From the NCBI GenBank assembly GCA_903839855.1, contig CAIMEB010000047.1, positions 1 to 43,640 of the forward strand: 43,640 nucleotides of DNA. Reading direction: 5' to 3'. Source of the stretch: an uncultured Methylococcaceae bacterium. GTDB taxonomy: Bacteria > Pseudomonadota > Gammaproteobacteria > Methylococcales > Methylomonadaceae. Shown one piece after another: positions 35,511 to 43,622 of this stretch. Below the pieces are notes generated by a model, which was not told the DNA's origin, did not search any database, and worked only from the letters and a program-made list of their open reading frames with translations. Position numbers and translations under genes: made by a program. Each line of letters opens with the position of its first letter. The first letter of the stretch is position 1.

Positions 35511-35936
35511 TTACAGGAGGTAATTCAAATAATCACCGGATTCTATTTTCATTAGCTGCGACACATCATGATTGAAAACATAAACCCATGCTGTAACACT
35601 GCCCCCGCCAAAAAGTGAAATTGGGCGTTTTTTTCTTATATATTCGTGTGGCTGAGGATGCTGATCCGTACACTCTTCATATTCGTCTAATTCAGCTAAT
35701 ACAAGTCCGCTACCAGGTATTTTATATAACTCGCCATAAACCTTATCATTTGGGTGGTCAGATTCGATTGCCCCCGGATAACCCTTAACTTCATATAACT
35801 TACCCTGCATATAAGCATCAGAAACATATTCACAATGACGGGCTAGCATACGAGACATACTCGTAACGGATTTCTGGCGTAAAGTTCCATATACAAAAAT
35901 AAACTCAATAGCCGCTACAGGAGAATGACATGACAT
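35511..35936 (-). CDS. Gamma-glutamylcyclotransferase-like (AIG2/GGCT) protein
   Basis: The 141-residue protein has the family's FVYGTLRQ motif near residue 14, a YPGAI turn, GELYKIPGSGLVLAELDEYEE with the conserved catalytic-type Glu, and the closing strand TAWVYVFN. This fold cyclises gamma-glutamyl amino acids or acts on related amides to form 5-oxoproline; the exact substrate is unknown. It lies downstream of mtkB on the same strand with a gap of about 66 bases, and may be the last gene of that transcript or independent. The start at 35936 lacks a strong ribosome binding site. Confidence 0.82.
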   Translation of the reverse strand: MSCHSPVAAIEFIFVYGTLRQKSVTSMSRMLARHCEYVSDAYMQGKLYEVKGYPGAIESDHPNDKVYGELYKIPGSGLVLAELDEYEECTDQHPQPHEYIRKKRPISLFGGGSVTAWVYVFNHDVSQLMKIESGDYLNYLL

Positions 35937-36002
35937 TTTACACTGCTAGAGCAATCACATCGGACTGCCCTAGCAAGCTTTAAGGTTACAAATGCTAACC
36001 AT

Positions 36003-36890
36003 TTACAACGTTGCCAACACAGTCGCAACCGTTTCACCCATCGCGGCAGGTGTAGGACTGATATGCACACCCAATTCTCTCAGAATAGCAACCTTCTCAG
36101 CCGCACCTTCACCAGCAGAAGAAATAATCGCACCCGCATGACCCATGCGACGACCTTCTGGCGCTGTTAAACCAGCAATATAAGCAACTACAGGCTTGGT
36201 CATGTGATCTCGTGCAAAGAAACCTGCTTCGACTTCTTGTGGGCCACCGATTTCACCAATCATCAACACCACTTTAGTTTCTGGATCATTCTCAAAGTGT
36301 TCTAAAATATCCCGGTGTGAGCTACCATTAATAGGATCGCCACCGATACCGACCGAGCTTGAAATACCGATACCCAGACGCTTCATCTGGTCAGCTGCTT
36401 CATAGCCTAAGGTACCTGAACGACCCACGATACCAACATTACCTTGTTTGTAAATGTGACCTGGCATAATGCCCAGCATAGAACGACCCGGACTAATCGT
36501 ACCCGCGCAATTAGGACCCGTTAGTATCATGCGTTCATTTTCAGGGAATCGACGTAAGAAGTTTTTAACCGTCATCATATCCTGAGTCGGAATGCCGTCA
36601 GTAATAGATACACAGTATTTAATACCAGCATCCGCTGCTTCCATAATAGAGTCAGCTGCAAACGCGGGCGGTACAAAAATAATACTGGCCTCAGCGCCCA
36701 CTTCACTCACTGCTTCTTTAACGGTATTAAAAACCGGTAAGCCTAAATGCGTTTGCCCCCCTTTGCCGGGTGTAACGCCACCCACCACTTTTGAACCGTA
36801 ATTGATCATGTCCTGTGCATGAAAGCTACCGATTTTACCGGTAAAACCTTGCACGATAATACGGGTGTTTTCGTTAATAAAAATTGCCAT
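36003..36890 (-). CDS. mtkB: Malate-CoA ligase (malate thiokinase) alpha subunit
   Basis: With MtkA it converts malate, ATP and CoA to malyl-CoA in the serine cycle. The 295-residue protein is a succinyl-CoA-synthetase-type alpha subunit: CoA-binding GFTGKIGSFHAQDM near residue 15, GGVTPGKGG, a GPNCAG loop, GRSGTLGYEA and the phospho-histidine segment GRMGHAGAII. The start directly follows the mtkA stop (TAA then ATG), and GGAGAG in the mtkA end serves as ribosome binding site. The malate rather than succinate assignment rests on its place beside malyl-CoA lyase and the serine-cycle genes. Confidence 0.92.
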   Translation of the reverse strand: MAIFINENTRIIVQGFTGKIGSFHAQDMINYGSKVVGGVTPGKGGQTHLGLPVFNTVKEAVSEVGAEASIIFVPPAFAADSIMEAADAGIKYCVSITDGIPTQDMMTVKNFLRRFPENERMILTGPNCAGTISPGRSMLGIMPGHIYKQGNVGIVGRSGTLGYEAADQMKRLGIGISSSVGIGGDPINGSSHRDILEHFENDPETKVVLMIGEIGGPQEVEAGFFARDHMTKPVVAYIAGLTAPEGRRMGHAGAIISSAGEGAAEKVAILRELGVHISPTPAAMGETVATVLATL

Positions 36891-38084
36891 TTAAATCTCT
36901 CCAGCCGCTTCTTTTGCAACGACTTCATTACGGGCTTGCACCGCTTTTTCTGCGGCTTCAGCTAAGGTTTCTGCGGTAATAATCGGTAAACCACTTTCTT
37001 TAATAATACGTTGACCTTCTTCGACGTTAGTGCCTGATAAACGCACAATCAACGGCACTTTCATATCAATTTTTCTAACGGCCTGAACAACACCTTCAGC
37101 AATCCAGTCACAACGATTAATACCCGCAAAAATATTAACCAACATGGCTTTAACGCCTTTGTCAGCCAATACTAAACGAAAGGCTTTTTCGGTACGTTCA
37201 GCAGAAGCGCCACCACCCACATCTAAAAAGTTAGCAGGCTCACCACCGGCTAATTTGATCATGTCCATAGTGGCCATTGCTAAACCCGCGCCGTTGATCA
37301 TACAGCCAATATCACCGTCTAAGCCTACATAGCTTAAACCACGATCAGCTGCCGCCATTTCACGAGGATCTTCTTGAGTTTTATCACGTAACTCAGAAAT
37401 CTTTAGTTGTCTAAATAAGGCGTTGTCATCAAAGCCCATTTTTGCATCCAAAGCAACCAATTGACCACTTCGGGTAACAACCAACGGATTGATTTCTAAC
37501 ATGCTAACATCAAGAGCACGTAAAGCTTGATAACACCCTCTGATGGTTTTAACTGCATGACTCATGATTTCAGTATCTAACCCCAAGGCAAAGGCCATTT
37601 CACGGGCTTGGTAATCTTGTAAACCAACAGCAGGCTCTATATAGATTTTAGTAATCGCTTCTGGATGAGTCACCGCTAACTCTTCGATATCCATACCGCC
37701 TTGAGCAGAACCTACCATCACAATACGTTCTGAACTACGATCAACTAAAAAGCAAAAATACAACTCTTTAACGATGTCTGTACCCGCTTCAACATAAAGC
37801 CTTGAGCATACTTTTCCTGCAGGCCCGGTCTGATGAGTTACCAATCGTTTACCCAATAAAAAACTAGCCGCTGCTTCAACTTCATCATGCGTTTTACAGA
37901 TTTTAATACCACCCGCTTTACCCCGCGCACCCGAATGAATTTGAGCCTTTACCGCCCAAACATGACCCCCGATTTCCCTTGCACGTTGAACAGCATCCTC
38001 TGAACTATAGGCCAGACCACCTTCAGCGATTTTAATGCCGTAACCGCTTAAAATATCTTTCGCTTGATACTCATGAATATCCAC
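36891..38084 (-). CDS. mtkA: Malate-CoA ligase (malate thiokinase) beta subunit
   Basis: The ATP-grasp subunit of malate thiokinase, 397 residues, begins [17 protein letters not shown], the standard start of succinyl-CoA-synthetase-type beta chains. It has [17 protein letters not shown] (ATP-binding), LEINPLVV, a [16 protein letters not shown] segment, [20 protein letters not shown] and [10 protein letters not shown]. It sits between mcl and mtkB in the same direction, immediately abutting mtkB. In characterised methylotrophs the mtkA-mtkB pair lies next to mcl, as here. Confidence 0.93.
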   Translation of the reverse strand: MDIHEYQAKDILSGYGIKIAEGGLAYSSEDAVQRAREIGGHVWAVKAQIHSGARGKAGGIKICKTHDEVEAAASFLLGKRLVTHQTGPAGKVCSRLYVEAGTDIVKELYFCFLVDRSSERIVMVGSAQGGMDIEELAVTHPEAITKIYIEPAVGLQDYQAREMAFALGLDTEIMSHAVKTIRGCYQALRALDVSMLEINPLVVTRSGQLVALDAKMGFDDNALFRQLKISELRDKTQEDPREMAAADRGLSYVGLDGDIGCMINGAGLAMATMDMIKLAGGEPANFLDVGGGASAERTEKAFRLVLADKGVKAMLVNIFAGINRCDWIAEGVVQAVRKIDMKVPLIVRLSGTNVEEGQRIIKESGLPIITAETLAEAAEKAVQARNEVVAKEAAGEI

Positions 38085-38171
38085 AGCAACTCTCTTCTTT
38101 AAAATGTATAGATTAGATGAAAGGAATACGATTAAAGCCCCCTCTATCCTGGCCTTTAATCGTATGACCTA

Positions 38172-39122
38172 CTAGTTAGTTTTTGCAGCAATTGCCTCGG
38201 CGGCTTTGACCACATTATTAGCCATTTTTTCAGACGCCGCATCAATGAGTCGACCATCTAAAGCAGCGGCACCTTTACCTTGTGCGGCGGCTTCTTGGAG
38301 CGCCACTAAAATACGCTTGGCTTTTTCGACTTCAGCAGCAGGCGGCGTAAATACCTCATTGGCTAATTCAACCTGAGTAGGATGAATAGCCCACTTACCT
38401 TCGCATCCCAACGCTGCAGCACGACGTGCAGCCAATTTATAACCCTCTGGATCTTTAAAGTCACCAAAAGGGCCATCAATCGGACGTAAGCCAAATGCAC
38501 GACAGGCCACCGTCATCCGACTAATCGCTGCGTGCCATTGATCGCCTGGATAATCTGGATTTAAGCCGCCAATATTGGTGGTTCTAGCACGATTACTGGC
38601 TGCATAATCTGCCACACCAAAATGTAACGCCTCCAAACGACCTGAGGCACCGTTTCGGGCGATATCTTCAACATTCGCCATGCCTAAGGCGGTTTCAATC
38701 AAGGCTTCAATGCCAATTTTATTTTTCAGGCCTTGTTGCATTTCCAATTGATTCAACATGGCTTCAACCATGTAAACATCAGCATACACGCCTACTTTAG
38801 GAATCAAAACAGTCTCCAGTTTTGCTCCGCACTGTTCAACGAGATCAACCACGTCTCGTACCATATATTGAGTATCTAAGCCATTGATACGCACAGAAAT
38901 AGTCACGCCATGACCTTTCCAGTCCAAATCGTTAATCGCTTCGATAATATTCTTTCTGGCGCGTAACTTATCATCCGGCGCGACGGCATCTTCAAGATCA
39001 AGAAAAATAAAGTCAGCACCGCTCTTCATCGCCTTTTCAAACATCTCCGGACTTGAGCCCGGCACCGCTAACTCACAACGCTGTACACGTTGAACTGACG
39101 CTGTATATAAAGTGTGGCTCAT
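38172..39122 (-). CDS. mcl: Malyl-CoA lyase
   Basis: Malyl-CoA lyase splits malyl-CoA into glyoxylate and acetyl-CoA, the closing step of the serine cycle. The 316-residue TIM-barrel protein of the CitE-like group begins with RCELAVPGSSPEMFEKA. It carries the metal-binding FLDLEDAVAPDDK near residue 35, SVRINGLDTQ, a LIETALGMANVEDIA segment with the conserved Glu, GVADYAAS and KWAIHPTQVELANE near the C terminus. It is the first gene of the leftward unit and its start faces the divergent sga gene. Confidence 0.92.
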   Translation of the reverse strand: MSHTLYTASVQRVQRCELAVPGSSPEMFEKAMKSGADFIFLDLEDAVAPDDKLRARKNIIEAINDLDWKGHGVTISVRINGLDTQYMVRDVVDLVEQCGAKLETVLIPKVGVYADVYMVEAMLNQLEMQQGLKNKIGIEALIETALGMANVEDIARNGASGRLEALHFGVADYAASNRARTTNIGGLNPDYPGDQWHAAISRMTVACRAFGLRPIDGPFGDFKDPEGYKLAARRAAALGCEGKWAIHPTQVELANEVFTPPAAEVEKAKRILVALQEAAAQGKGAAALDGRLIDAASEKMANNVVKAAEAIAAKTN

Positions 39123-39396
39123 TTTACATTCCTAATTACATTGGTATAAAGTGTTGATGTTTCTTGCTGCTCTTAAAGCCCAGCATGATTCGCAAGAAAC
39201 AAATAAATCGACCATTCTACTTTCAGTGTCACTAAAGTCAATTGTTAACGTATACTTTTTAACTTAAAGTGATAATCAAATGTTGCTGATTGATCATGCC
39301 TATGTCATTATTGCCAGTTTTTTGATATTTAACTTATATCCTGAAGTCCAGAATCTTTCATTATCTTTCATTCAACCCTAATTAAGAGGCAACTCC
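39123..39396. promoter_or_regulatory. Divergent control region between mcl and sga
   Basis: The 274 bases between the two divergent serine-cycle units contain no ORF. An AT-rich stretch with TATACT at 39250-39255 and AAGAGG just before the sga ATG are visible. In other methylotrophs a LysR-type regulator (QscR) controls such units. No operator could be identified here with confidence, and no such regulator gene is in the window. Confidence 0.4.
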
Positions 39397-40563
39397 ATGG
39401 CTGGTCGTAACCACCTATATATTCCAGGCCCTACTAACGTGCCTAATGAAATTCTGAACGCAATGCACATTCCTATGGAAGATCATCGTTCACCCCTTTT
39501 TCCTAAATTATTGACACCGCTTCTGCAAGATCTGAAGAAGATTTTTAGAACTGAAACAGGACAAGCTTTTGTTTTTCCTGCTACCGGTACTGCTGGCTGG
39601 GAAATTGCGTTAACCAATACCTTAAATCCCGGTGACAAAGTGTTAATTTATCGCTTTGGTCAATTTAGTCACCTATGGGGTGAAATGGCCAGACGTTTAG
39701 GTCTTGATGTTGAGATTCATCAAGAAACCTGGGGCAAAGGGATTCCTCTTGACCGTCTGGAAGCGCGTTTAAAAGAAGATACTCAACACGAGATTAAAGC
39801 GGTTTTAGCCACTCATAATGAAACAGCAACCGGCGTGACCAGTGATATTGCTGGGGTTCGAAAAGCATTGGATGCCAGCAATCACCCTGCGCTATTATTT
39901 GTTGATGGTGTAAGCTCGATTGCCAGTCTTGATTTTCGTATGGACGAATGGGGTATTGATGGTGCAATCAGTGGCTCTCAAAAAGGTTTTATGATGCCCG
40001 CCGGTGGTGCGTTTTTAGCGTTCAGTCAAAAAGCCTTAAGAGCTACTGAAACGTCTACTTTTCCACGCTGCTTCCTGGACTTAAAAGACCAAATAAACAG
40101 CAACAAAGATGGCTATACGCCTTATACGCCTGCCCTGCCTATTTTATACGGTTTACGTAAAGCACTGGATATGTTGCTTGAAGAAGGCCTGGACAATGTC
40201 TATGCCCGTCATTTCCGTCTAGCAGAAGGCACCCGTAAAGCAGTAGCCGCTTGGGGCTTAAAAATATGTGCTCAACCCGGCTTTGAATCTGACACCGTGA
40301 CAGCCATTATGGTGCCTGAAGACAAAGATGCACGGGATGTGATTAGCGCGGCCTTTAACAAATACAATATTTCGTTAGGTGGTGGATTGTCAGAACTCGC
40401 TGGCAAAGCCTTTCGTATTGGGCATGTCGGCGATATGAATGACGTGTCTATGCTAGGCGCAATTGCTGGTGTTGAAATGGCGTTATTAGACACCGGTTTT
40501 GACATAATACCTGGTAGCGGTGTGGCGGCTGCGATAGAGTATTATCGCGCGACGGCTAAGTAA
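39397..40563 (+). CDS. sgaA: Serine-glyoxylate aminotransferase
   Basis: This PLP enzyme transfers the amino group of serine to glyoxylate, giving hydroxypyruvate and glycine. The 388-residue protein starts MAGRNHLYIPGPTNVPNEIL, the typical SGA start. It has VFPATGTAGWE for PLP phosphate binding, LFVDGVSSIASLDFRMDEW and the Schiff-base lysine in ISGSQKGFMMPAGG (Lys 196). RIGHVGDMN near the end contains the carboxylate-binding Arg. The ribosome binding site AAGAGG is clear. hprA follows on the same strand, so hydroxypyruvate can be reduced at once. Confidence 0.94.
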   Translation: MAGRNHLYIPGPTNVPNEILNAMHIPMEDHRSPLFPKLLTPLLQDLKKIFRTETGQAFVFPATGTAGWEIALTNTLNPGDKVLIYRFGQFSHLWGEMARRLGLDVEIHQETWGKGIPLDRLEARLKEDTQHEIKAVLATHNETATGVTSDIAGVRKALDASNHPALLFVDGVSSIASLDFRMDEWGIDGAISGSQKGFMMPAGGAFLAFSQKALRATETSTFPRCFLDLKDQINSNKDGYTPYTPALPILYGLRKALDMLLEEGLDNVYARHFRLAEGTRKAVAAWGLKICAQPGFESDTVTAIMVPEDKDARDVISAAFNKYNISLGGGLSELAGKAFRIGHVGDMNDVSMLGAIAGVEMALLDTGFDIIPGSGVAAAIEYYRATAK

Positions 40564-40647
40564 ATATAACATCTCGCAATAGAAAAACTAGCGTAACTCA
40601 CTGCCTTGAGTTGCGCTAGCTTTAACCGATTATCTGGAGGATATTCA

Positions 40648-41619
40648 ATGAATAAACCCAAAGTCGTTGTTACCCGCAAATGGCCTGCTGAAGTTGAAGC
40701 GCAGTTAAAAGACCTTTACGACGTCCAACTTAATGAGTCTGATAACCCAATGACTTCAGACGAACTTAAACACGCACTGCAATCCGCTGATGCCTTATTA
40801 CCCACGGTTACTGACGCGCTCACGTCAGACGTTTTGAATGTTGAAAACAAACGAACCAGGATTATCGGAAACTTTGGTGTGGGTTATAATCATATCGATA
40901 TTGATGCCGCTAAGGCAGAAGGACTGGTTGTTACGAATACCCCTCACGTTTTAACCGATTGTACTGCTGACATTGCCATGTTGTTACTGTTAATGTCTGC
41001 ACGACGTGCGTCTGAAGGTGAGCGTCTGATCTTGCAAAATCAATGGGTAGGCTGGAAACCGACTCAACTCATTGGTCAAAAAGTAACCGGCAAAACCTTG
41101 GGCTTAATCGGCTTTGGTCGAATAGCACAGGCCATGGCTAAAAAAGCCCACCACGGCTTCGACATGAAAATTATATTTTATGCACCTTCACAACCTGCAC
41201 AAGCCATCATGGATGACTTGCAAGCAACTCGCTGCGAAACCGTTGAGGAGGTATTAACGGAAGCCAACTTTGTCTCTTTACATTGCCCTGGTGGTAAAGA
41301 CACTCGGCATTTAATCAATGAACAGCGTTTGAAATTAATGCGCCCATCGGCTCATCTAATCAATACTGCCCGTGGCGATGTGGTGGATAGTAAAGCGTTA
41401 ATTAAAGCCTTAAAAGAAGGCTGGATTGCAGGCGCAGGTTTAGATGTCTTTGAAGGTGAGCCTAATATAGACCCTGGTTTTTTTGAACTGGATAATGTAT
41501 CGCTATTACCACATTTAGGCAGTGCCACTGAAGAAACCCGTGTTGCCATGGGCAACAGAGTATTGGCTAATCTATCGGTGTTCTTTGCTGGTGAAGAACC
41601 GGGGGATCGGGTGGTATAA
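40648..41619 (+). CDS. hprA: Hydroxypyruvate reductase / D-glycerate dehydrogenase
   Basis: It reduces hydroxypyruvate to D-glycerate with NAD(P)H, the step after SGA in the serine cycle. The start at 40648 (MNKPKVVV) is chosen over 40606 because GGAGG lies 8 bases upstream and the preceding 14 residues are not family-like, giving 323 residues. The D-isomer-specific 2-hydroxyacid dehydrogenase signatures are present: NFGVGYNHIDID, the Rossmann loop LGLIGFGRIAQAMA near residue 150, LINTARGDVVD with the active Arg, FEGEPNID with Glu, and LLPHLGSAT with the catalytic His. It lies 84 bases downstream of sga. Confidence 0.92.
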   Translation: MNKPKVVVTRKWPAEVEAQLKDLYDVQLNESDNPMTSDELKHALQSADALLPTVTDALTSDVLNVENKRTRIIGNFGVGYNHIDIDAAKAEGLVVTNTPHVLTDCTADIAMLLLLMSARRASEGERLILQNQWVGWKPTQLIGQKVTGKTLGLIGFGRIAQAMAKKAHHGFDMKIIFYAPSQPAQAIMDDLQATRCETVEEVLTEANFVSLHCPGGKDTRHLINEQRLKLMRPSAHLINTARGDVVDSKALIKALKEGWIAGAGLDVFEGEPNIDPGFFELDNVSLLPHLGSATEETRVAMGNRVLANLSVFFAGEEPGDRVV

Positions 41620-41859
41620 AACAAGCTCCCTGCATTTTAGAGAAAATACGGATCGTTGATTATCATGGCAAACCCCAATGGTCGTGGATTGCAGAAACAC
41701 CGATTCGATTAACGCGGGGTGCAAAACTGCTTTACATAAAACAGCTCGGAATTTCCTCAGGTAAGCTGTGTAGATACCTATGCTTATGGGCTAGATGAAC
41801 CAGTAAATTGCCTGTTACAAGGAGCTAAGCACGACAACTTATGGTACAATTACTTAAAT

Positions 41860-41936
41860 GCCCTGATAGCTCAGTAGGATAGAGCAGTCCCCTCCTAAGG
41901 GACAGGTCGGTGGTTCGAATCCACTTTGGGGCACCA
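41860..41936 (+). tRNA. tRNA-Arg (anticodon CCU)
   Basis: The 77-base sequence has an acceptor stem GCCCTGA/TTGGGGC with two G-T pairs, D arm AGCTCAGTAGGATAGAGC, and anticodon loop CTCCTAA between TCCC and GGGA, giving CCU. The T arm is GGTGGTTCGAATCCACT, and CCA is encoded. A TACAAT hexamer 10 bases upstream may be its -10. tRNA-Arg(CCU) is a common integration site, and an integrase gene follows. Confidence 0.95.
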
Positions 41937-41970
41937 CATAACGATTCAATGAGTATCAAAGAAGTACAGT

Positions 41971-42004
41971 AACCCGCAAGTCATAAGGCTTAGTGGGTTT
42001 TTTT
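41971..42004 (+). terminator. Rho-independent terminator after tRNA-Arg
   Basis: AACCCGC and GTGGGTT pair, extended by AAG/CTT around the loop TCATAAGG, and are followed by a run of T. Confidence 0.85.
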
Positions 42005-42031
42005 ATGTCCAATGAGGTGCAATAGGGTTTG

Positions 42032-42060
42032 TTGACATTCAAATATTATGACGGTATAAA
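42032..42060 (+). promoter_or_regulatory. Sigma-70-type promoter of the integrase gene
   Basis: A perfect TTGACA at 42032-42037 and TATAAA at 42055-42060 are separated by exactly 17 bases. The predicted transcript would begin near 42067 and give a leader of about 30 bases before the integrase ATG at 42098. Confidence 0.8.
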
Positions 42061-42099
42061 TGACGGCATATTCAGTTTATCTAAATCTTATACCGTCAT
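42048..42099. repeat. 12-bp inverted repeat overlapping the integrase promoter (putative operator)
   Basis: ATGACGGTATAA at 42048-42059 and its exact reverse complement TTATACCGTCAT at 42088-42099 flank the transcription start. A direct partial copy, ATGACGGCATA, lies at 42060-42070. One arm covers the -10 element and the other overlaps the start codon, as expected for an autoregulatory or excisionase-type operator, or for a leader hairpin. Confidence 0.7.
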
Positions 42100-43318
42100 G
42101 AGCATATCAGATACCGCCATAAAAGCCGCCAAAGTCAACCCCGACAAGGCTTATAAGCTACCCGATGGAAAGGGCATGTATTTATTAATCCATCCTAATG
42201 GAAGTAAATATTTCAGGCTTGATTATCGGTTTAATGACAAACGCAAAACATTAGCTTTAGGTGTGTACCCAGAAACATCCTTGAAACAAGCAAGGGAGAA
42301 ACGAGAAGCCGCACGCAAGTTATTAGCTGATGGTATCGACCCCAACGAAAACAAAAAAGCTGTTAAATCATCAAAAGCAGAAAGCGCCTCAAATAGTTTT
42401 GAGGTTGTGGCTCGTGAATGGTTTGAGCGCAAAATGATGGACAAATCAGAGCATCATCAAAAGCGTGCAATGGGATTATTCAGAAAAGATTTATTTCCTT
42501 ATCTTGGAGCTAAACCGATCAATGAAATAAAAGCTGTTGAGTTGCTGGCCGCGTTAAGACGGATAGAGGCTAGAAATGCAGTTGAGACAGCGCACAGAGC
42601 TTTGCAGATTTGCGGACAGGTTTTCCGTTATGCCATTGCAACCGGACGCACAGAGCGAGATATAACCCCAGACTTACGAGGATCATTAGCATCGGTCAAA
42701 GCTGGACATTTTGCAGCAATTACAGACCCCCAAGAGGCTGGACAATTGTTAAGAGCGATTGATGCTTATACGGGCTCTTTTTGTGTAAAGTCAGCCTTAC
42801 AGCTTGCACCATTAGTGTTTGTTAGACCTAGTGAGTTACGCCAAGCAGAATGGGCGCACATTGATTTTGAGGCTAAAGAATGGCGTTATCTAGTTTCTAA
42901 AACACAAACAGAGCACATTGTACCTTTATCTATTCAATCGGTTGCTATTCTTCAAGCAATACGACCGCTTACAGGTGATGGGCGCTATGTCTTTCCAAGC
43001 GCACGCACCCCCAATGGATCAAGGGCAATGAGTGACATGGCTATGCTGGCGGCATTAAGGAGAATGGGTTTTGAAAAGTCAGAAATGAGCGCACACGGTT
43101 TTAGGGCAATGGCTAGGACTATACTTGATGAAAAGCTGAAGTTTCGAGTTGATTTTATAGAGCACCAATTAGCGCACGCGGTAAAGGATGTTAATGGCCG
43201 CGCTTATAACCGGACAGCACACCTAGAGGAAAGGCACAAGATGATGCAATCATGGGCAGATTACTTAGACGGACTAAAGAATGGCGCTCAGGTATTAGAG
43301 TTTAAAAAGATTAGTTGA
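42098..43318 (+). CDS. int: P4-type tyrosine integrase
   Basis: The start at 42098 gives 406 residues, the normal length for this group. The N-terminal DUF4102-type arm-binding domain reads MSISDTAIKAAKVNPDKAYK, then LPDGKGMYLLIHPNGSKYFRLDYR and TLALGVYPETSLKQAREKRE. After a SAM-like core-binding domain the catalytic box FVRPSELRQAEWAHID supplies the first Arg. HIVPLSIQSV contains the beta strand pair, SAHGFRAMART is the HxxR box, QLAHA gives the third basic residue and GRAYNRTAHLEER the nucleophile Tyr. All catalytic residues appear intact, so the gene is probably functional. The ATG overlaps an inverted-repeat arm and has no clear ribosome binding site. Confidence 0.93.
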   Translation: MSISDTAIKAAKVNPDKAYKLPDGKGMYLLIHPNGSKYFRLDYRFNDKRKTLALGVYPETSLKQAREKREAARKLLADGIDPNENKKAVKSSKAESASNSFEVVAREWFERKMMDKSEHHQKRAMGLFRKDLFPYLGAKPINEIKAVELLAALRRIEARNAVETAHRALQICGQVFRYAIATGRTERDITPDLRGSLASVKAGHFAAITDPQEAGQLLRAIDAYTGSFCVKSALQLAPLVFVRPSELRQAEWAHIDFEAKEWRYLVSKTQTEHIVPLSIQSVAILQAIRPLTGDGRYVFPSARTPNGSRAMSDMAMLAALRRMGFEKSEMSAHGFRAMARTILDEKLKFRVDFIEHQLAHAVKDVNGRAYNRTAHLEERHKMMQSWADYLDGLKNGAQVLEFKKIS

Positions 43319-43337
43319 ATCTGCAGTATAATTAAAT

Positions 43338-43394
43338 TTAACCGGATAGCCCGACGGGGCAACAAATAGGAGTCATTACCCTCTTTCCGGTTAA
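43338..43394 (+). ncRNA. C4-like antisense RNA (P1 C4 / P4 CI type), putative
   Basis: A perfect 9-bp outer stem TTAACCGGA (43338-43346) / TCCGGTTAA (43386-43394) encloses a GCCC-gacg-GGGC hairpin (43349-43360), then a single-stranded-like GCAACAAATAGGAGTCATTACCC stretch. The arrangement CCGGATAGCCC..GGGGCAACA..GGAGTCA..ACC..CCGG matches my recollection of the C4/CI immunity RNA next to P4-like integrases. The loop segment TCATTAC (43373-43379) is complementary to GTAATGA at 43403-43409, consistent with antisense control of a downstream start. Confidence 0.55.
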
Positions 43395-43432
43395 TCCCTT
43401 TAGTAATGATTACACTTAATGGAGTGTTTAGC

Positions 43433-43552
43433 TTGAGCCTAGAAGAGTATTTTAAATTTAGGTCATTTAGAGATTACAAAAAGATTTATCCTCATGAGTT
43501 TGGGCATCCTTCATTTACCGGTTTACACTTTATGCAATTCCTGGCTTTATAA
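43433..43552 (+). CDS. Short ORF downstream of the C4-like RNA
   Basis: A TTG start preceded by GGAG at 8 bases opens a 39-residue frame, LSLEEYFKFRSFRDYKKIYP followed by HEFGHPSFTGLHFMQFLAL and TAA. Its position after a C4-like RNA is where P1/P4-type elements carry small cell-division-inhibitor (icd-like) or ash-like genes, but the sequence is too short for me to assign. The non-ATG start and small size keep confidence low. Confidence 0.3.
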   Translation: MSLEEYFKFRSFRDYKKIYPHEFGHPSFTGLHFMQFLAL

Positions 43553-43577
43553 AGTCATGAAAACGGGTTTCTTTCGA

Positions 43578-43622
43578 TGTACAAATGAACACAAACCTTC
43601 AGTTCATTGTACAATGAAGGTT
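43578..43622. repeat. Nested inverted repeats at the right edge
   Basis: TGTACAAATGAAC (43578-43590) faces GTTCATTGTACA (43602-43613), complementary except for one missing base. Overlapping this, AACCTTCA (43594-43601) faces TGAAGGTT (43615-43622) perfectly. Two interleaved palindromes in about 45 bases suggest either alternative RNA hairpins or paired operator sites for a regulator of the element. Confidence 0.5.

Noticed and set aside
40606-40647. Upstream start for hprA
   Set aside because: The GGAGG site is correctly placed only for the ATG at 40648, and the extra residues are unlike the family.
42029-42097. Upstream start for the P4-type integrase
   Set aside because: The extra codons overlap a near-perfect -35/-10 promoter, and the family N terminus begins at 42098.
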